Source: Halopenitus salinus (GTDB taxonomy: Archaea > Halobacteriota > Halobacteria > Halobacteriales > Haloferacaceae). From it: a stretch of DNA of 64,000 bases. The position numbers were made by a program, and so were the translations under genes. Where the stretch lies: positions 1 to 64,000 of the forward strand of contig NZ_JBHSXL010000008.1 of assembly GCF_042662125.1 (NCBI RefSeq), given 5' to 3'. The notes beneath the pieces are model-generated. The model was not told where the DNA came from, did not search any database, and worked only from the letters and a program-made list of their open reading frames with translations. The stretch's first letter is position 1. Every line of letters begins with the position of its first letter. This document shows positions 16,111 through 25,138 of this stretch, piece by piece.

Positions 16111-16623
16111 CTATCGGTCGATGTTGCGCGTCAGTCCGTCCCGAAGGTCGCGTCCGAAGTAGTACCCGACGAGCGTCAAGGCGAGCCCGACGGCCGCGCC
16201 GAAGGCCGCCACGCCGAATCCGTACTCGCGGAGGAACTGGATGCCGACGGGGAGGACGCCGACCGAGACGAGCCCGGCGAGCGCGCTCGCCGTCCCGATC
16301 CCCGCGCCGGCCAGCCCGGTCTCAACGTACCGCCGGTCGGCACCGACCGCGCCGACGAGGAACGCGGCGGCGACGATCCCGAGCGCATTTCCGAGGGTCC
16401 CTCCGACGAGCGGGACGATCCCGAGGAGGGCTCCACCGAGAAATCCGCCGGCAGCGACCGACACGAACGCGATCGCGAACGCACGCACGGAGAACGCCCG
16501 CCCGTCCACGCCGACGATCGGGCGGTCGTCGGAGCCGGACCCGTCGACGGAACCGGATCCTCGAGCGGAGCCGCCCGCGGAACCCGACTCGGAGGCCAGG
16601 TCCGCGTCGATGGAGGTGTCCAT
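16111..16623 (-). CDS. Small membrane protein of unknown function
   Basis: The 170-residue protein has an N-terminal 50-residue tail rich in Ser, Gly and Asp and then about four membrane helices rich in Ala and Gly (AFVSVAAGGFLGGALLGIVP, ALGIVAAAFLVGAVG, TASALAGLVSVGVLP, GVAAFGAAVGLALTLVGYYFG). I do not recognise a named family. The ATG at 16623 is preferred to upstream starts because the acidic tail begins there. It is divergent from thiE. Confidence 0.7.
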   Translation of the reverse strand: MDTSIDADLASESGSAGGSARGSGSVDGSGSDDRPIVGVDGRAFSVRAFAIAFVSVAAGGFLGGALLGIVPLVGGTLGNALGIVAAAFLVGAVGADRRYVETGLAGAGIGTASALAGLVSVGVLPVGIQFLREYGFGVAAFGAAVGLALTLVGYYFGRDLRDGLTRNIDR

Positions 16624-16739
16624 GTTCGAGGATCGGTCCGACAACGCTTGGGTCTTGTGCCGGGATCCCGTCGCCGGTCCCGCGAAGCCAGGATCCGCGG
16701 CCGGAATCGCCATTACGGGTCGTCCTGTATGCTCGGGCG

Positions 16740-17378
16740 ATGGAACCACGAGACTGGCGGACCTACCTCGTCACCCAGCAGGACCGCTCGGCCGGTCGCG
16801 GAACGGAGGCGGTGGTCGAGGCGGCGCTCGCCGGCGGGGTCGACGCCGTCCAACTGCGCGAGAAGGACCGCAGCGCACGGGAACGCTACCGGCTGGGCGA
16901 GCGGCTCCGGGAGCTCACGGGGTCGGCGGCCGCGGCGTTGATCGTCAACGACCGGATCGACCTGGCGGCGGCCGTCGACGCCGACGGAGTTCACCTCGGA
17001 CAGACCGACCTCCCGATCCAAGTCGCTCGCGAGCAGCTCGGCGAGGGGGCGATCGTCGGGTGTTCGACGTCGACGGTGCGGGAGGCCGAGATCGCCGAGG
17101 CGGCCGGTGCCGACTACCTCGGCGTCGGCGCGGTCTACGGAACCGCCTCGAAGGACGTCGAGGCGGCCAAGGACGGGATCGGCACGGACCGGATCCGGGA
17201 GATCGCGGCGGCGGTCGAGATCCCCGTGGTCGGGATCGGCGGCATCGACGCGAACAACGCGGGCGCCGTGATCGAGGCCGGTGCGACCGGCGTGGCGGTC
17301 ATCTCCGCGATCACGGCGGCGGACGACCCCGAGGCCGCGGCGAGGCGACTGCGGGAGGTCGTGGTCGATGCCGCGTGA
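16740..17378 (+). CDS. thiE: Thiamine-phosphate synthase
   Basis: The 212-residue TIM-barrel enzyme joins the pyrimidine (HMP-PP) and thiazole phosphate to form thiamine phosphate. Landmarks are VQLREKDRSA (pyrophosphate-binding Arg/Lys), LIVNDRIDLAAAVDADGVHLGQTDLP, GCSTST, GAVYGTASK and the C-terminal GIGGIDANNAGAVIEAGATGVAVISAI phosphate loop. The start is the ATG at 16740. It overlaps thiM by 11 bases, so the two form a thiamine operon. I see no TPP riboswitch upstream. Confidence 0.95.
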   Translation: MEPRDWRTYLVTQQDRSAGRGTEAVVEAALAGGVDAVQLREKDRSARERYRLGERLRELTGSAAAALIVNDRIDLAAAVDADGVHLGQTDLPIQVAREQLGEGAIVGCSTSTVREAEIAEAAGADYLGVGAVYGTASKDVEAAKDGIGTDRIREIAAAVEIPVVGIGGIDANNAGAVIEAGATGVAVISAITAADDPEAAARRLREVVVDAA

Positions 17379-18243
17379 GGACTCCCTGACTCCCGAGGGT
17401 ATCACGGGCGACGCGCTCGCCGACACCCTCGCTTCGATCGCCGATTCGGAGCCGCTCGTCCACCACCTCACGAACGAGGTGACGATGAGCGAGACGGCGA
17501 ACGTCACGCTCTGTTGGAACGGGCTGCCCGTCATGGCCGACGCGCCCGCGGAGGCCGGCGAGATGGCCGCCGGCGCCGACGCCGTGCTGTGTAACACGGG
17601 CCGGATGACGGAGGAGGACGTCGGTGCGATGATCGCCGCCGGCGAGAGCGCCAACGACGTGGGCGCGCCGGTCGTGCTCGATCCGGTCGGATACGGGGCG
17701 ACCTCGTTTCGCGTCTCGGCGGTCGACCGGATCCTCGAGGCCGTCGACGTCGCGGTCATCAAGGGCAACCGCGGCGAAATCGCCGGGTTGGCGGGCGAGG
17801 CGGCGAGCGTCCGCGGGGTCGAGTCGGTCGGCGAACACGACTCCATCGGTCCCGCCGCGCGGGCGCTGGCCGACGAGACCGGCGCCGTCGTCGTCGCCTC
17901 CGGCGAGACGGACGTCGTCGCGACCGCGGAGCGCGCCTACGAGCTCGCCGTCGGGGACGAGCGTATGGGGACGTTCGTCGGGAGCGGCTGCATGCTCGGG
18001 AGCACGCTCGCGACCTTCGCGTCGACCCTCGGCGACGGGGACGCGCCGCCGGCGACCGCGACGGACGCCGCGATCCTCGCGGTCATCGCCTTCGGGTTCG
18101 CGGGCGAGCGCGCGGCCGACGCGCCCGGGGTCGCCGGTCCGGCCAGCTATCGCACCGCGTTCATTGACGCCGTCGCCGCGCTCGCGCGGGAGCGGCCCAC
18201 GCTCCCGGTGCGGGACCGGATCCGGGCCCTCGACCGGGAATGA
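17368..18243 (+). CDS. thiM: Hydroxyethylthiazole kinase
   Basis: The 291-residue kinase phosphorylates 4-methyl-5-(2-hydroxyethyl)thiazole for the salvage branch of thiamine synthesis. Family blocks are PLVHHLTNEVTMSETANVTL, GLPVMADAPAEAGEMAAGADAVLCNTG, VLDPVGYGATSFR, IKGNRGEIAGL and the catalytic GSGCMLGSTLATF. The ATG at 17368 lies inside the end of thiE, consistent with translational coupling. The product feeds the thiE reaction directly. Confidence 0.95.
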   Translation: MPREDSLTPEGITGDALADTLASIADSEPLVHHLTNEVTMSETANVTLCWNGLPVMADAPAEAGEMAAGADAVLCNTGRMTEEDVGAMIAAGESANDVGAPVVLDPVGYGATSFRVSAVDRILEAVDVAVIKGNRGEIAGLAGEAASVRGVESVGEHDSIGPAARALADETGAVVVASGETDVVATAERAYELAVGDERMGTFVGSGCMLGSTLATFASTLGDGDAPPATATDAAILAVIAFGFAGERAADAPGVAGPASYRTAFIDAVAALARERPTLPVRDRIRALDRE

Positions 18244-18273
18244 GACGTCGACCGACCGCAACGGAACCGGAAC

Positions 18274-19536
18274 TCACGCCGCGAGACGGCGGGTCGCCTC
18301 GGCGAAGGTCCGCGCGCCGGCCACGCAGTCGTCCCAGGGCGTGAACTCGGCCTCGTTGTGGGTGATCCCGTCCGCGCTCGGCACGAACAGCATCGCGGCG
18401 TCCGTGACGTCGTTCAGGTACTTCGCGTCGTGGCCGGCGCCCGAGACGACCCGCTCCGCGTCCGCGTCGACCGCCTCAGCCGCGGTCGCGGCCGCATCGC
18501 ACACGCGCGAGGAGAACTCGGTGTGGGGGATCCGCCACAGCTCAGACACGCTCGCGTCGGCGCCCACGCGATCGCTTGCGGCCTCGACCTCCGCGGACGC
18601 GCGGTCGATGGCCGCCTCGACCGTCGCGTCGTCGTAGCTGCGGACGTCGATCGTGAACTCGGCTCGGCTCGGGATGACGTTGACCGAGTTCGGCTCGACG
18701 TCGAGGCGGCCGACGGTCGCGACCGCGTCCTCGGAGAGACGTCCCGGGAGCGCCTCGATCTCGTCGATCGCGGCGGCGGCCGCGGCGAGCGCGTCGGAGC
18801 GTGCGTGCATCGGGGTCGGTCCCGCGTGGTCGGCACGCCCCTCGATCGTCGCCTCGAGCCAGGCCATCCCGAAGACGCCCTCGACGATCCCGACGGGGGT
18901 ACCGCGTTCCTCGAGGGTCGGTCCCTGCTCGACGTGTAGCTCCAGGAAGGCGTGGATCGAGCGGGGTTCACACGACGTCTCGCCGCGATAGCCGATCCGC
19001 TCGAGCTCGTCGACGAATCGGACCCCGTCGCCGTCGCGCAGGTCGTAGGCCTCCTCGAGGTCGACGTTGTCGGTGAACACGCCGCTGCCGAGCATCGGGT
19101 TCTCGAAGCGCGATCCCTCCTCGTTCGTCCAGTTCACGATCTCGACCGGCCGCGTCGTCTCGATCCCGTGGTCGTCCAGCGCGCGGAGCGTCTCCAGCGC
19201 CACCAGCACGCCGAGTTGGCCGTCGTATCGGCCTCCCCGGGGCTGGGAGTCGAGGTGGGAACCGATCAAAACCGGATCGGCGTCCGGGTCGGTCCCTTCG
19301 CGTCGCCCGAAGACGTTGCCCATCTCGTCGATCGTGACCGCGAGGTCGAGCGCTTGGAGGTCGTCGACGAACCGGTCGCGGGCGGTCGCGTCGGCGTCCG
19401 AGAGCGCCAGCCGGTGGAGTCCGTCGTTCTCCGTGGCGCCGATTTCGGAGTACGCCTCGAAGCTCCGTCGGAACCTGTCCGCGTCGATCGTGAGCGCGGG
19501 CGCGTCCTCGCCCGCCGTCCCGTCGGGATCGCTCAT
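18274..19536 (-). CDS. M20-family amidohydrolase (N-carbamoyl-L-amino acid hydrolase type)
   Basis: The 420-residue protein matches the hydantoinase/carbamoylase (AmaB/HyuC) branch of peptidase family M20. The first metal-ligand block is IGSHLDSQPRGGRYDGQLGVL (His and Asp). It is followed by VNWTNEEGSRFENPMLGSGVF (catalytic Glu-Glu), AFLELHVEQGPTLEE and SGAGHDAKYL near the C-terminus. The dimerisation domain lies between (about 215-325). Relatives cleave N-carbamoyl amino acids, allantoate or ureidoglycolate; the substrate cannot be told apart here. The start is the ATG at 19536. Confidence 0.9.
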   Translation of the reverse strand: MSDPDGTAGEDAPALTIDADRFRRSFEAYSEIGATENDGLHRLALSDADATARDRFVDDLQALDLAVTIDEMGNVFGRREGTDPDADPVLIGSHLDSQPRGGRYDGQLGVLVALETLRALDDHGIETTRPVEIVNWTNEEGSRFENPMLGSGVFTDNVDLEEAYDLRDGDGVRFVDELERIGYRGETSCEPRSIHAFLELHVEQGPTLEERGTPVGIVEGVFGMAWLEATIEGRADHAGPTPMHARSDALAAAAAAIDEIEALPGRLSEDAVATVGRLDVEPNSVNVIPSRAEFTIDVRSYDDATVEAAIDRASAEVEAASDRVGADASVSELWRIPHTEFSSRVCDAAATAAEAVDADAERVVSGAGHDAKYLNDVTDAAMLFVPSADGITHNEAEFTPWDDCVAGARTFAEATRRLAA

Positions 19537-19697
19537 CGTGGCAACCACAGCCGGTCGCGAGTTAACGGTGGCGGTGAAAAGGGGTCGCGATCCGACGAAC
19601 GGCACGGACCGGGGGAACCACGCGAGTTCGGCGTTCGGTGTGGACGCATCCGGGTGATTCCGGCAGCGGGTTCCGGAACGCGGTCGATAGCTAATTA

Positions 19698-19712
19698 ACC
19701 ACGGGCCGTGGT
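19698..19712. promoter_or_regulatory. Candidate operator upstream of the TPP enzyme
   Basis: accacgg-g-ccgtggt is a perfect 7+1+7 inverted repeat. It starts directly after a TATA-like ctaatta (19691-19697) and ends 18 bases before the ATG at 19730, the position of a repressor site. Confidence 0.45.
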
Positions 19713-19729
19713 GTATCGATCATCATCAT

Positions 19730-21403
19730 ATGACACGGTCAGGTGCGGATTACTTCGTGGAGGCGATACAGGAGTACGGCGTCGAGTACCTCTTCGGGAA
19801 CCCGGGAACGACCGAGGTGCCGATCGTCGAGGCGGCCGACCGCAGCGACCTCGAGTACGTCCTCGGCGTCCACGAGGACATCGCGGTCGGGATGGCCTCC
19901 GGATACGCCTGTACGCGACGCGAACACGGCGACGAGACGCCGGTCGGTGTGGTCAACCTCCACATCGCGCCGGGGATGGCTCACGGCCTTGGGAACCTCT
20001 ACGGGGCGGCGCGCGCGAACGCGCCGGTGATCGTCACGACCGGCGCCCACAAGACCGCCACCCAACACCAGGAGCCGATCCTCCAGGGCGACGTCGTCGA
20101 GATGACCCGGCAGTACACGAAATGGAGCGCCGAGGTGAAGGACTCGACCGCCATTCCGAGCATGCTCCGCCGCGCGTTCAAGGTCGCGACCACGCCGCCG
20201 ATGGGGCCCGTCTTCCTTGCGTTCCCGGTCGACACGCTCCTCGGCGAGGTCTCGGAGCCGATCCGACCGTACACCCCGACTCCCGAACTCGGTCCCGGCC
20301 GACCCGAAGGGATCGAACGCGCCGCCGAGATCATCGCCGACGGGGAGGAGGCGACGATCATCGCCGGGGCCCAGATCGCCTGGGACGGCGAGGACGCCAT
20401 CGACGAGGCGGTCCGGCTGGCGGAGGCCTCCGGCGCTCGCGTCCACGGCGAGGTGCTCCAGTCGGCGATCGCCTTCCCGACCGGCCACGACCAGTGGATC
20501 TCGGCGGCCGGAAAGAGCGCCGACGCGCTCCGGGAGATCCACGACGCCGACACGCTGCTCCTGCTCGGCTGTTCACACCACACGCCGACGCTCGGCCACA
20601 CGGAACCGATCACGCCGCCGGATACCGACGTCGTCGCCGTCGGGACGAACCCCTGGGAGATCGGAAAGAACGAGCCGGTCGACGTAAGCCTGCTCGGCGA
20701 CGTCTCGGAGACGCTGGAGGCGCTCGCGGACGCGGTCGAGGATCGGGTCCCCGAATCGGAACGCGAGCGGCGTCTCGAGGCGGTTCGGGAGTTCAAGGCC
20801 GCGAAGGCGAGCGGAGCGGACGACGCGGACGGGGACGGGGCGGAAACGGAGCGGTTCCTCTCGAAGCCCGAGCTGGCGGACGCGATCGCCGAGGTCGCCC
20901 CCGAGGCGTACCTCGTCGACGAGAGCGTCACCACGCGCGGCGCCCTCTACACCCAGATCGAGATGGGCCCGAGACAGCTCCACGGCAACAAATCCGGCGG
21001 ACTCGGCTACGGTCTCCCGGCGGCGGTCGGCGCCGCGATCGCGGAGAACGACCGCGAGAACCCCCGCTCCGTGATCGGGACCGTCGGCGACGGCTCCTAC
21101 CTCTATTACCCGCACTCGCTGTACTCCGCCGCCCGCTACGACGTGGATCTCACCGTGTTGGTCTCGAACAACCACAACTACCGGATCCTCAAGGACAACG
21201 CGGCGCGCGTCCTCGGGGAGCGCGGCGAGGATCCGGAGTTCTCGATGATGGACTTCGATCCGGGCGTCGACTTCGTGCAGAACGCCGAGAGCCACGGCGC
21301 CGACGCCGCGTCCGCGGAGACCTACGAGGAACTCGTGGACGAACTCGAGTCGGCGATCGACGACGACGGGGCGAACGTGATCGACGTCGCGGTGCGGGAC
21401 TGA
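19730..21403 (+). CDS. TPP-dependent enzyme, benzoylformate decarboxylase/acetolactate synthase type
   Basis: The 557-residue protein has all three thiamine-diphosphate enzyme domains. The N-terminal Pyr domain carries FGNPGTTEVPIVEAA and the catalytic Glu in VLGVHEDIAVGMASGYA. A central domain follows, and the C-terminal PP domain has the GDGSYLYYPHSLYSAA...NN cofactor motif. The order and the short NHNYRILK segment fit 2-oxoacid decarboxylases such as benzoylformate decarboxylase more than a canonical acetolactate synthase. No small regulatory subunit gene is adjacent. The physiological substrate is unknown. A 13-base block just before its stop recurs 23 bases downstream. Confidence 0.85.
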   Translation: MTRSGADYFVEAIQEYGVEYLFGNPGTTEVPIVEAADRSDLEYVLGVHEDIAVGMASGYACTRREHGDETPVGVVNLHIAPGMAHGLGNLYGAARANAPVIVTTGAHKTATQHQEPILQGDVVEMTRQYTKWSAEVKDSTAIPSMLRRAFKVATTPPMGPVFLAFPVDTLLGEVSEPIRPYTPTPELGPGRPEGIERAAEIIADGEEATIIAGAQIAWDGEDAIDEAVRLAEASGARVHGEVLQSAIAFPTGHDQWISAAGKSADALREIHDADTLLLLGCSHHTPTLGHTEPITPPDTDVVAVGTNPWEIGKNEPVDVSLLGDVSETLEALADAVEDRVPESERERRLEAVREFKAAKASGADDADGDGAETERFLSKPELADAIAEVAPEAYLVDESVTTRGALYTQIEMGPRQLHGNKSGGLGYGLPAAVGAAIAENDRENPRSVIGTVGDGSYLYYPHSLYSAARYDVDLTVLVSNNHNYRILKDNAARVLGERGEDPEFSMMDFDPGVDFVQNAESHGADAASAETYEELVDELESAIDDDGANVIDVAVRD

Positions 21404-21500
21404 CCGACGTCGCGGTGTGGAGGTGCTCGGGGTCGATCGAAACGAACCCCCTCGAGGTCGTTCGCCGGCGCCGTCGATCCGGCGTCCGCAGGGGACCAAC

Positions 21501-21507
21501 TATATGG
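21501..21507 (+). promoter_or_regulatory. TATA-like box for the pilin-like gene
   Basis: tatatgg starts 31 bases before the ATG at 21532. It separates this gene from the preceding one, although no stop codon interrupts the upstream reading frame. Confidence 0.6.
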
Positions 21508-21531
21508 CCGTGGGCGCCCCTTGAAGGGACG

Positions 21532-23154
21532 ATGGACGTTCGCGAGGGGGACCGGGCACAGTCCGTACAGGTCGGGGTCATCTTCCTGTTCGGGTTTCTC
21601 ATCGTCGGCCTGTCGGTCTATCAGGTCGCGGTCGTGCCCGAACAGAACCGCCAGGTCGAGTTCAACGCCTACCAGCAGGCGGCGGCGGACCTCACGGACG
21701 TGCGAAACGACGTCCTGGCCACGGCGGAGCGCGATACAACCCTCGGAACGACGGTGAAGACCGGCGTGCAGTACCCGAGTCGTGCGATCTTCGTCAACCC
21801 CGGTCCGCCGCCCAACCGGATCGCGACGACGGGGGAGCGGAACGTGTCGATCGAGAACGTCGAGGCGGTCGACGCCGAGGCCGACAACGCCCGCGCGTTC
21901 GTCGCGAACAACGTGAGCGACCGGAGCTACGCGACCCGTGACGTTCGCTACGACCCGAACTACAACGTGCTCAACGCGCAGCCGATGGTCGTGACCGGAC
22001 AGCAGGCCTATCGCGTCGCCGGCGACCGGCCGATCCCGCTCGCCAGCCAGACCCTCATCGGCGGCGAGGAGGGCGAACGGATCCATCTCACGACGATCGA
22101 CGGCGACCTCTCCGCGGGGGGGTCCACCGTTCCGGTCACGAGCGACTCCGTGAGCGCCTCGACCCGGGCGACGACGATCCGATCGGCCGACGGCGGGGAC
22201 ATCACGCTTCGACTCGAGACGCCGGCTGGGCTGTCCGCGGACGGGTGGATCGACCGGACGGGACGCGACCTCAACGGGACATACGCGCGCGTCCTGAACG
22301 TCGAAAACGCGACGACCGGCGGCGGTCCAGAGCGGGTCGCCGTCACCCTCGCCGGGGGCGGCGGACGGTCCTACCAGCTTCGTCTCTCGCGCGTCGAGGT
22401 CCGAAGCGCGGATGCGGCGTCGACGGTCGAGGACCCCGAACCGGCGTACATCACCTCCCGAGGGGAGGGATACCGGACGGTGAGTGCCGGCCAGCGAACC
22501 GCGGTTTCCACACGGGTTCGAGACGAGTTCACGAATCCGGTGGAGGGGGCGACGGTCCGGTTCAACGTCACCCGGAGCAATGCGACCCTGGTCGACGCGG
22601 ACGGCCAGAGCCTCGGGACGACACACGAGGTCACGACGACCGCCGAGGGGACCGCGTCGGTGCGCGTCGACACGGCGGGCGTGACCGAGGACGTTCGCGT
22701 GAACGCGACGGCGGTCGATGCGACGTCGGAGTTCGATTCGACGACGGCCGAGATACAGATACTCGAGACCGGAACACCGGCTCCCGGCGAGCAAGCCTCC
22801 GCGAGCATAACCACGGGATCCCCGAGCATCTCGGGAGATAGCGTCACGGTGCCGCTGGAGAATCCGACGGGCGAATCGGCGACGATCGAGGCGCTCGGGT
22901 TCAACTTCTACTTCGAACAGACGCCGGGTAGAGGAGGTGGCGGCAATAATCGAGACGTGAGTTCCGCCACGCTCGCGTCGACGGGACAGACATTCGAGAT
23001 ACCCGGACCGATCGATCCCCTCGATCAGGAGATCGCCGTTCCGGCGACCGGAACCGACGTGACGTTCCAGTTCGACGACACGCCGAGGGAGGGGGACTTC
23101 TTCGTGATCACCGTTCAGTTCGCCGACGGCGTCACGAGGACCTTCTTCGTCTGA
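21532..23154 (+). CDS. Pilin-like N-terminus surface protein with Ig-like domain
   Basis: The 540-residue protein starts with a short charged leader (MDVREGDRAQSVQVG) and one hydrophobic helix (VIFLFGFLIVGLSVYQVAVV), resembling haloarchaeal pilin-like or pseudopilin N-termini. The rest is a large Thr/Ser-rich extracellular region with an Ig-like or invasin-type repeat near residues 320-410 (RTAVSTRVRDEFTNPVEGATVRF). It is probably anchored at the cell surface. The promoter at 21501 and the leader favour 21532 as start. A much longer frame upstream is read-through in another frame of the TPP enzyme gene. Confidence 0.78.
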   Translation: MDVREGDRAQSVQVGVIFLFGFLIVGLSVYQVAVVPEQNRQVEFNAYQQAAADLTDVRNDVLATAERDTTLGTTVKTGVQYPSRAIFVNPGPPPNRIATTGERNVSIENVEAVDAEADNARAFVANNVSDRSYATRDVRYDPNYNVLNAQPMVVTGQQAYRVAGDRPIPLASQTLIGGEEGERIHLTTIDGDLSAGGSTVPVTSDSVSASTRATTIRSADGGDITLRLETPAGLSADGWIDRTGRDLNGTYARVLNVENATTGGGPERVAVTLAGGGGRSYQLRLSRVEVRSADAASTVEDPEPAYITSRGEGYRTVSAGQRTAVSTRVRDEFTNPVEGATVRFNVTRSNATLVDADGQSLGTTHEVTTTAEGTASVRVDTAGVTEDVRVNATAVDATSEFDSTTAEIQILETGTPAPGEQASASITTGSPSISGDSVTVPLENPTGESATIEALGFNFYFEQTPGRGGGGNNRDVSSATLASTGQTFEIPGPIDPLDQEIAVPATGTDVTFQFDDTPREGDFFVITVQFADGVTRTFFV

Positions 23155-23172
23155 CTGTGAGCGGGGTTCCGC

Positions 23173-23757
23173 TCAGTCCTCCTCGACGACCTCGGGGTCC
23201 TGGATGGCCGACTGCAGCGAGTCGAGGCCGTTGACCCACTCGGAGACGAGGCCGTACTCGAGGTCCTCGACGAGTTCGATGTCGAGGCGGTCGCCATCGA
23301 TGACGCGCGTGCCGGCCTGGACGACGTACCCGAGGGCGGCATCGAGGTCCTCGTCGGCCTCGGCGTCGGCGGCCGCGCGGACGTACTCGTCGAGGTCGCC
23401 CTCGACCGTACCGCCGACGACGTACTCCTCGGCCGCGTAGAAGACGGGGACGAGGGACGTCTGGACGCCGTCTATCAACATCGCCTCCTCCTCGTCCTCC
23501 AGTTCGACGTCGGCTAAGACGATCTCGCGGACCGTCTCGATCTCCTCGAGGGCGCGGTCGTCGTCGATCCGGCCGTCGTCGAGCGCGGAGAGGATCTTCG
23601 CGACCGCGATGGCGGCGTCGTCCTGGAGGTTCAAGAGCAGACGGGCGGAGTCCTCGTTTTCGGGATCAAGGTCCTCCTCCTCGACGCGAGTGATCCAGTT
23701 CTGCCAGCGTTCCTCGGTGTAGAAGGTCTCTACGGCGTCGTCGGCGTCCTCGGTCAT
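23173..23757 (-). CDS. DUF2150-like acidic archaeal protein
   Basis: The 194-residue protein is helical and very acidic, beginning MTEDADDAVETFYTEERWQNWI. Its length and the repeated pattern ARLLLNLQDDAAIAVAKILSAL and SLVPVFYAAEEYV resemble the archaeal family DUF2150, which has no known function. I am fairly but not fully sure of this assignment. The start is the ATG at 23757. It converges with the preceding surface-protein gene with an 18-base gap. Confidence 0.75.
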   Translation of the reverse strand: MTEDADDAVETFYTEERWQNWITRVEEEDLDPENEDSARLLLNLQDDAAIAVAKILSALDDGRIDDDRALEEIETVREIVLADVELEDEEEAMLIDGVQTSLVPVFYAAEEYVVGGTVEGDLDEYVRAAADAEADEDLDAALGYVVQAGTRVIDGDRLDIELVEDLEYGLVSEWVNGLDSLQSAIQDPEVVEED

Positions 23758-23915
23758 GTACCAACCGTCTCGTGGGCCACTCAAATGCCTTTCTTATCCG
23801 CCATCCTCACGGGAGGGAGTGGCACGACGGGCGGGTCGATGCGACGCCCGTCCGCGCCTCCCTCACGCGTGACCCGCGTCCCCGAGTTCAAGTGGATCCG
23901 CGCCGTCCACCCGAC

Positions 23916-24968
23916 ATGGCTCTGTACGACGCGATCGCCGATCTCCCCGTTCACATCGAGACGGAGGAACGGCGCCAGCGCCGCGCCGAAACGACGAGCG
24001 AGTTCGAGCGCGTCACGACCGAGATCGAGCTCTCCGGCGAGGGTGCCGTTGGACGCGGCGAGGACGTCACCTACGACGAGGTCGACCACGACCGGTTCCC
24101 CGAGGCGCCGGACCTCGACCTCGCGGGCGAGTGGACGATCGACTCCCTCTCGAACCACCTGGGGGAGATCGACCTCTTCGCGGACGGCGGGCCCGAACGG
24201 GAGCCCTCGCGGGCCTATCGGCGGTGGGCCTACGAGAGCGCGGCCCTCGATCTGGCGTGTCGACAGGCGGGGACCGACGTCGCGAGCGTCCTCGATCGCG
24301 AGGTCGAGCCGGTCCGGTTCGTGGTCTCCACCCGGCTCGGCGACCCGCCGAGCGCGGACCGGATCGAGCGGCTGTTGTCGGCCGATCCGGACCTCGAGTT
24401 CAAGCTCGATCCGACCCCGGCGTGGACGACGGATCTGGTGGCGGCGATCGCCGACACCGACGCCGTCCGCATCCTCGATCTGAAGGGCTGGTACGAGGGG
24501 ACGGACGTCGACGTGCCGGCCGACCCGGAGCTGTACGATCTGGTGATCGACTCGTTCCCGGAGGTCGTCATCGAGGATCCGGCGTTCACGGTGGAGACCC
24601 GCGAGTCGCTGTCCGCGGAGGCCGACCGGATCGCCTTCGACTACCCGGTGTCCGACCGCGAGAGCCTTCGGTCGCTGCCGGTCGATCCCGGGTGGTGTAA
24701 CGTCAAGCCCTCACGGTTCGGCTCCCTGAGATCGCTTCTGGAAACGATCGAGTACTGCCTGGGGAACGACATCGAACTCTACGGAGGCGGGCAGTTCGAA
24801 CTCGGCGTGGGTCGCGATCAGATCCAGCTTCTCGCGTCGCTTTTGTACCCGAACGGGCCGAACGACGTCGCGCCGCGCGCGTACAACGACCCGGACTCCT
24901 CGCCGCCGTACCCGGGGAATCCGCTGTCGATCGACGACGTCGTCGGGTTCCGGATCGAACGCGAGTAG
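23916..24968 (+). CDS. Enolase-superfamily protein (o-succinylbenzoate synthase-like)
   Basis: The 350-residue protein has an N-terminal capping domain and a C-terminal barrel with the metal-ligand and acid-base pattern of the muconate-lactonising/enolase superfamily. The residues are Lys in LEFKLDPTP, Asp in RILDLKGWY, Glu in VVIEDPAF, Asp in IAFDYPVS and Lys in WCNVKPSRFGSL. The reaction cannot be told from sequence; o-succinylbenzoate synthase or a dipeptide epimerase are examples from the superfamily. No menaquinone genes lie nearby. The ATG at 23916 precedes the first conserved strand. Confidence 0.8.
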   Translation: MALYDAIADLPVHIETEERRQRRAETTSEFERVTTEIELSGEGAVGRGEDVTYDEVDHDRFPEAPDLDLAGEWTIDSLSNHLGEIDLFADGGPEREPSRAYRRWAYESAALDLACRQAGTDVASVLDREVEPVRFVVSTRLGDPPSADRIERLLSADPDLEFKLDPTPAWTTDLVAAIADTDAVRILDLKGWYEGTDVDVPADPELYDLVIDSFPEVVIEDPAFTVETRESLSAEADRIAFDYPVSDRESLRSLPVDPGWCNVKPSRFGSLRSLLETIEYCLGNDIELYGGGQFELGVGRDQIQLLASLLYPNGPNDVAPRAYNDPDSSPPYPGNPLSIDDVVGFRIERE

Positions 24969-25010
24969 CGACGCGTCGCGTCCGCCGGAACTCCACCGGG
25001 AAACGAATCA

Positions 25011-25098
25011 AGCGCCTCTCCGGAATTCCCGTGAGCGGAGCGAACGGGAAGTCGGAGTGGCGCGAAGTGAGTGAAACGAACCGAGCGCCTCTCCGGAA
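25011..25098. repeat. Stem-loop module flanked by 15-bp direct repeats
   Basis: agcgcctctccggaa occurs at 25011-25025 and 25084-25098. Directly after the first copy comes a stem-loop, ttcccg (25026-25031) with cgggaa (25045-25050), whose 13-base loop is tgagcggagcgaa, then gtcgga. The same layout occurs beside tRNA-Gly at 61549-61635 with a different flanking repeat and a compensating stem change. Confidence 0.8.
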
Positions 25099-25138
25099 GG
25101 TGCAGCTTCAAGTCGGTCGAACCGAATGTCGATCGGAC

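Noticed and set aside
16624..16739. TPP riboswitch before thiE
   Set aside because: No thi-box conserved segments are seen, and the spacer is short.
19708..21531. Upstream extension of the pilin-like gene into a 1148-codon frame
   Set aside because: It overlaps the TPP enzyme gene in another frame. The promoter at 21501 and the membrane leader at 21532 mark the true start.
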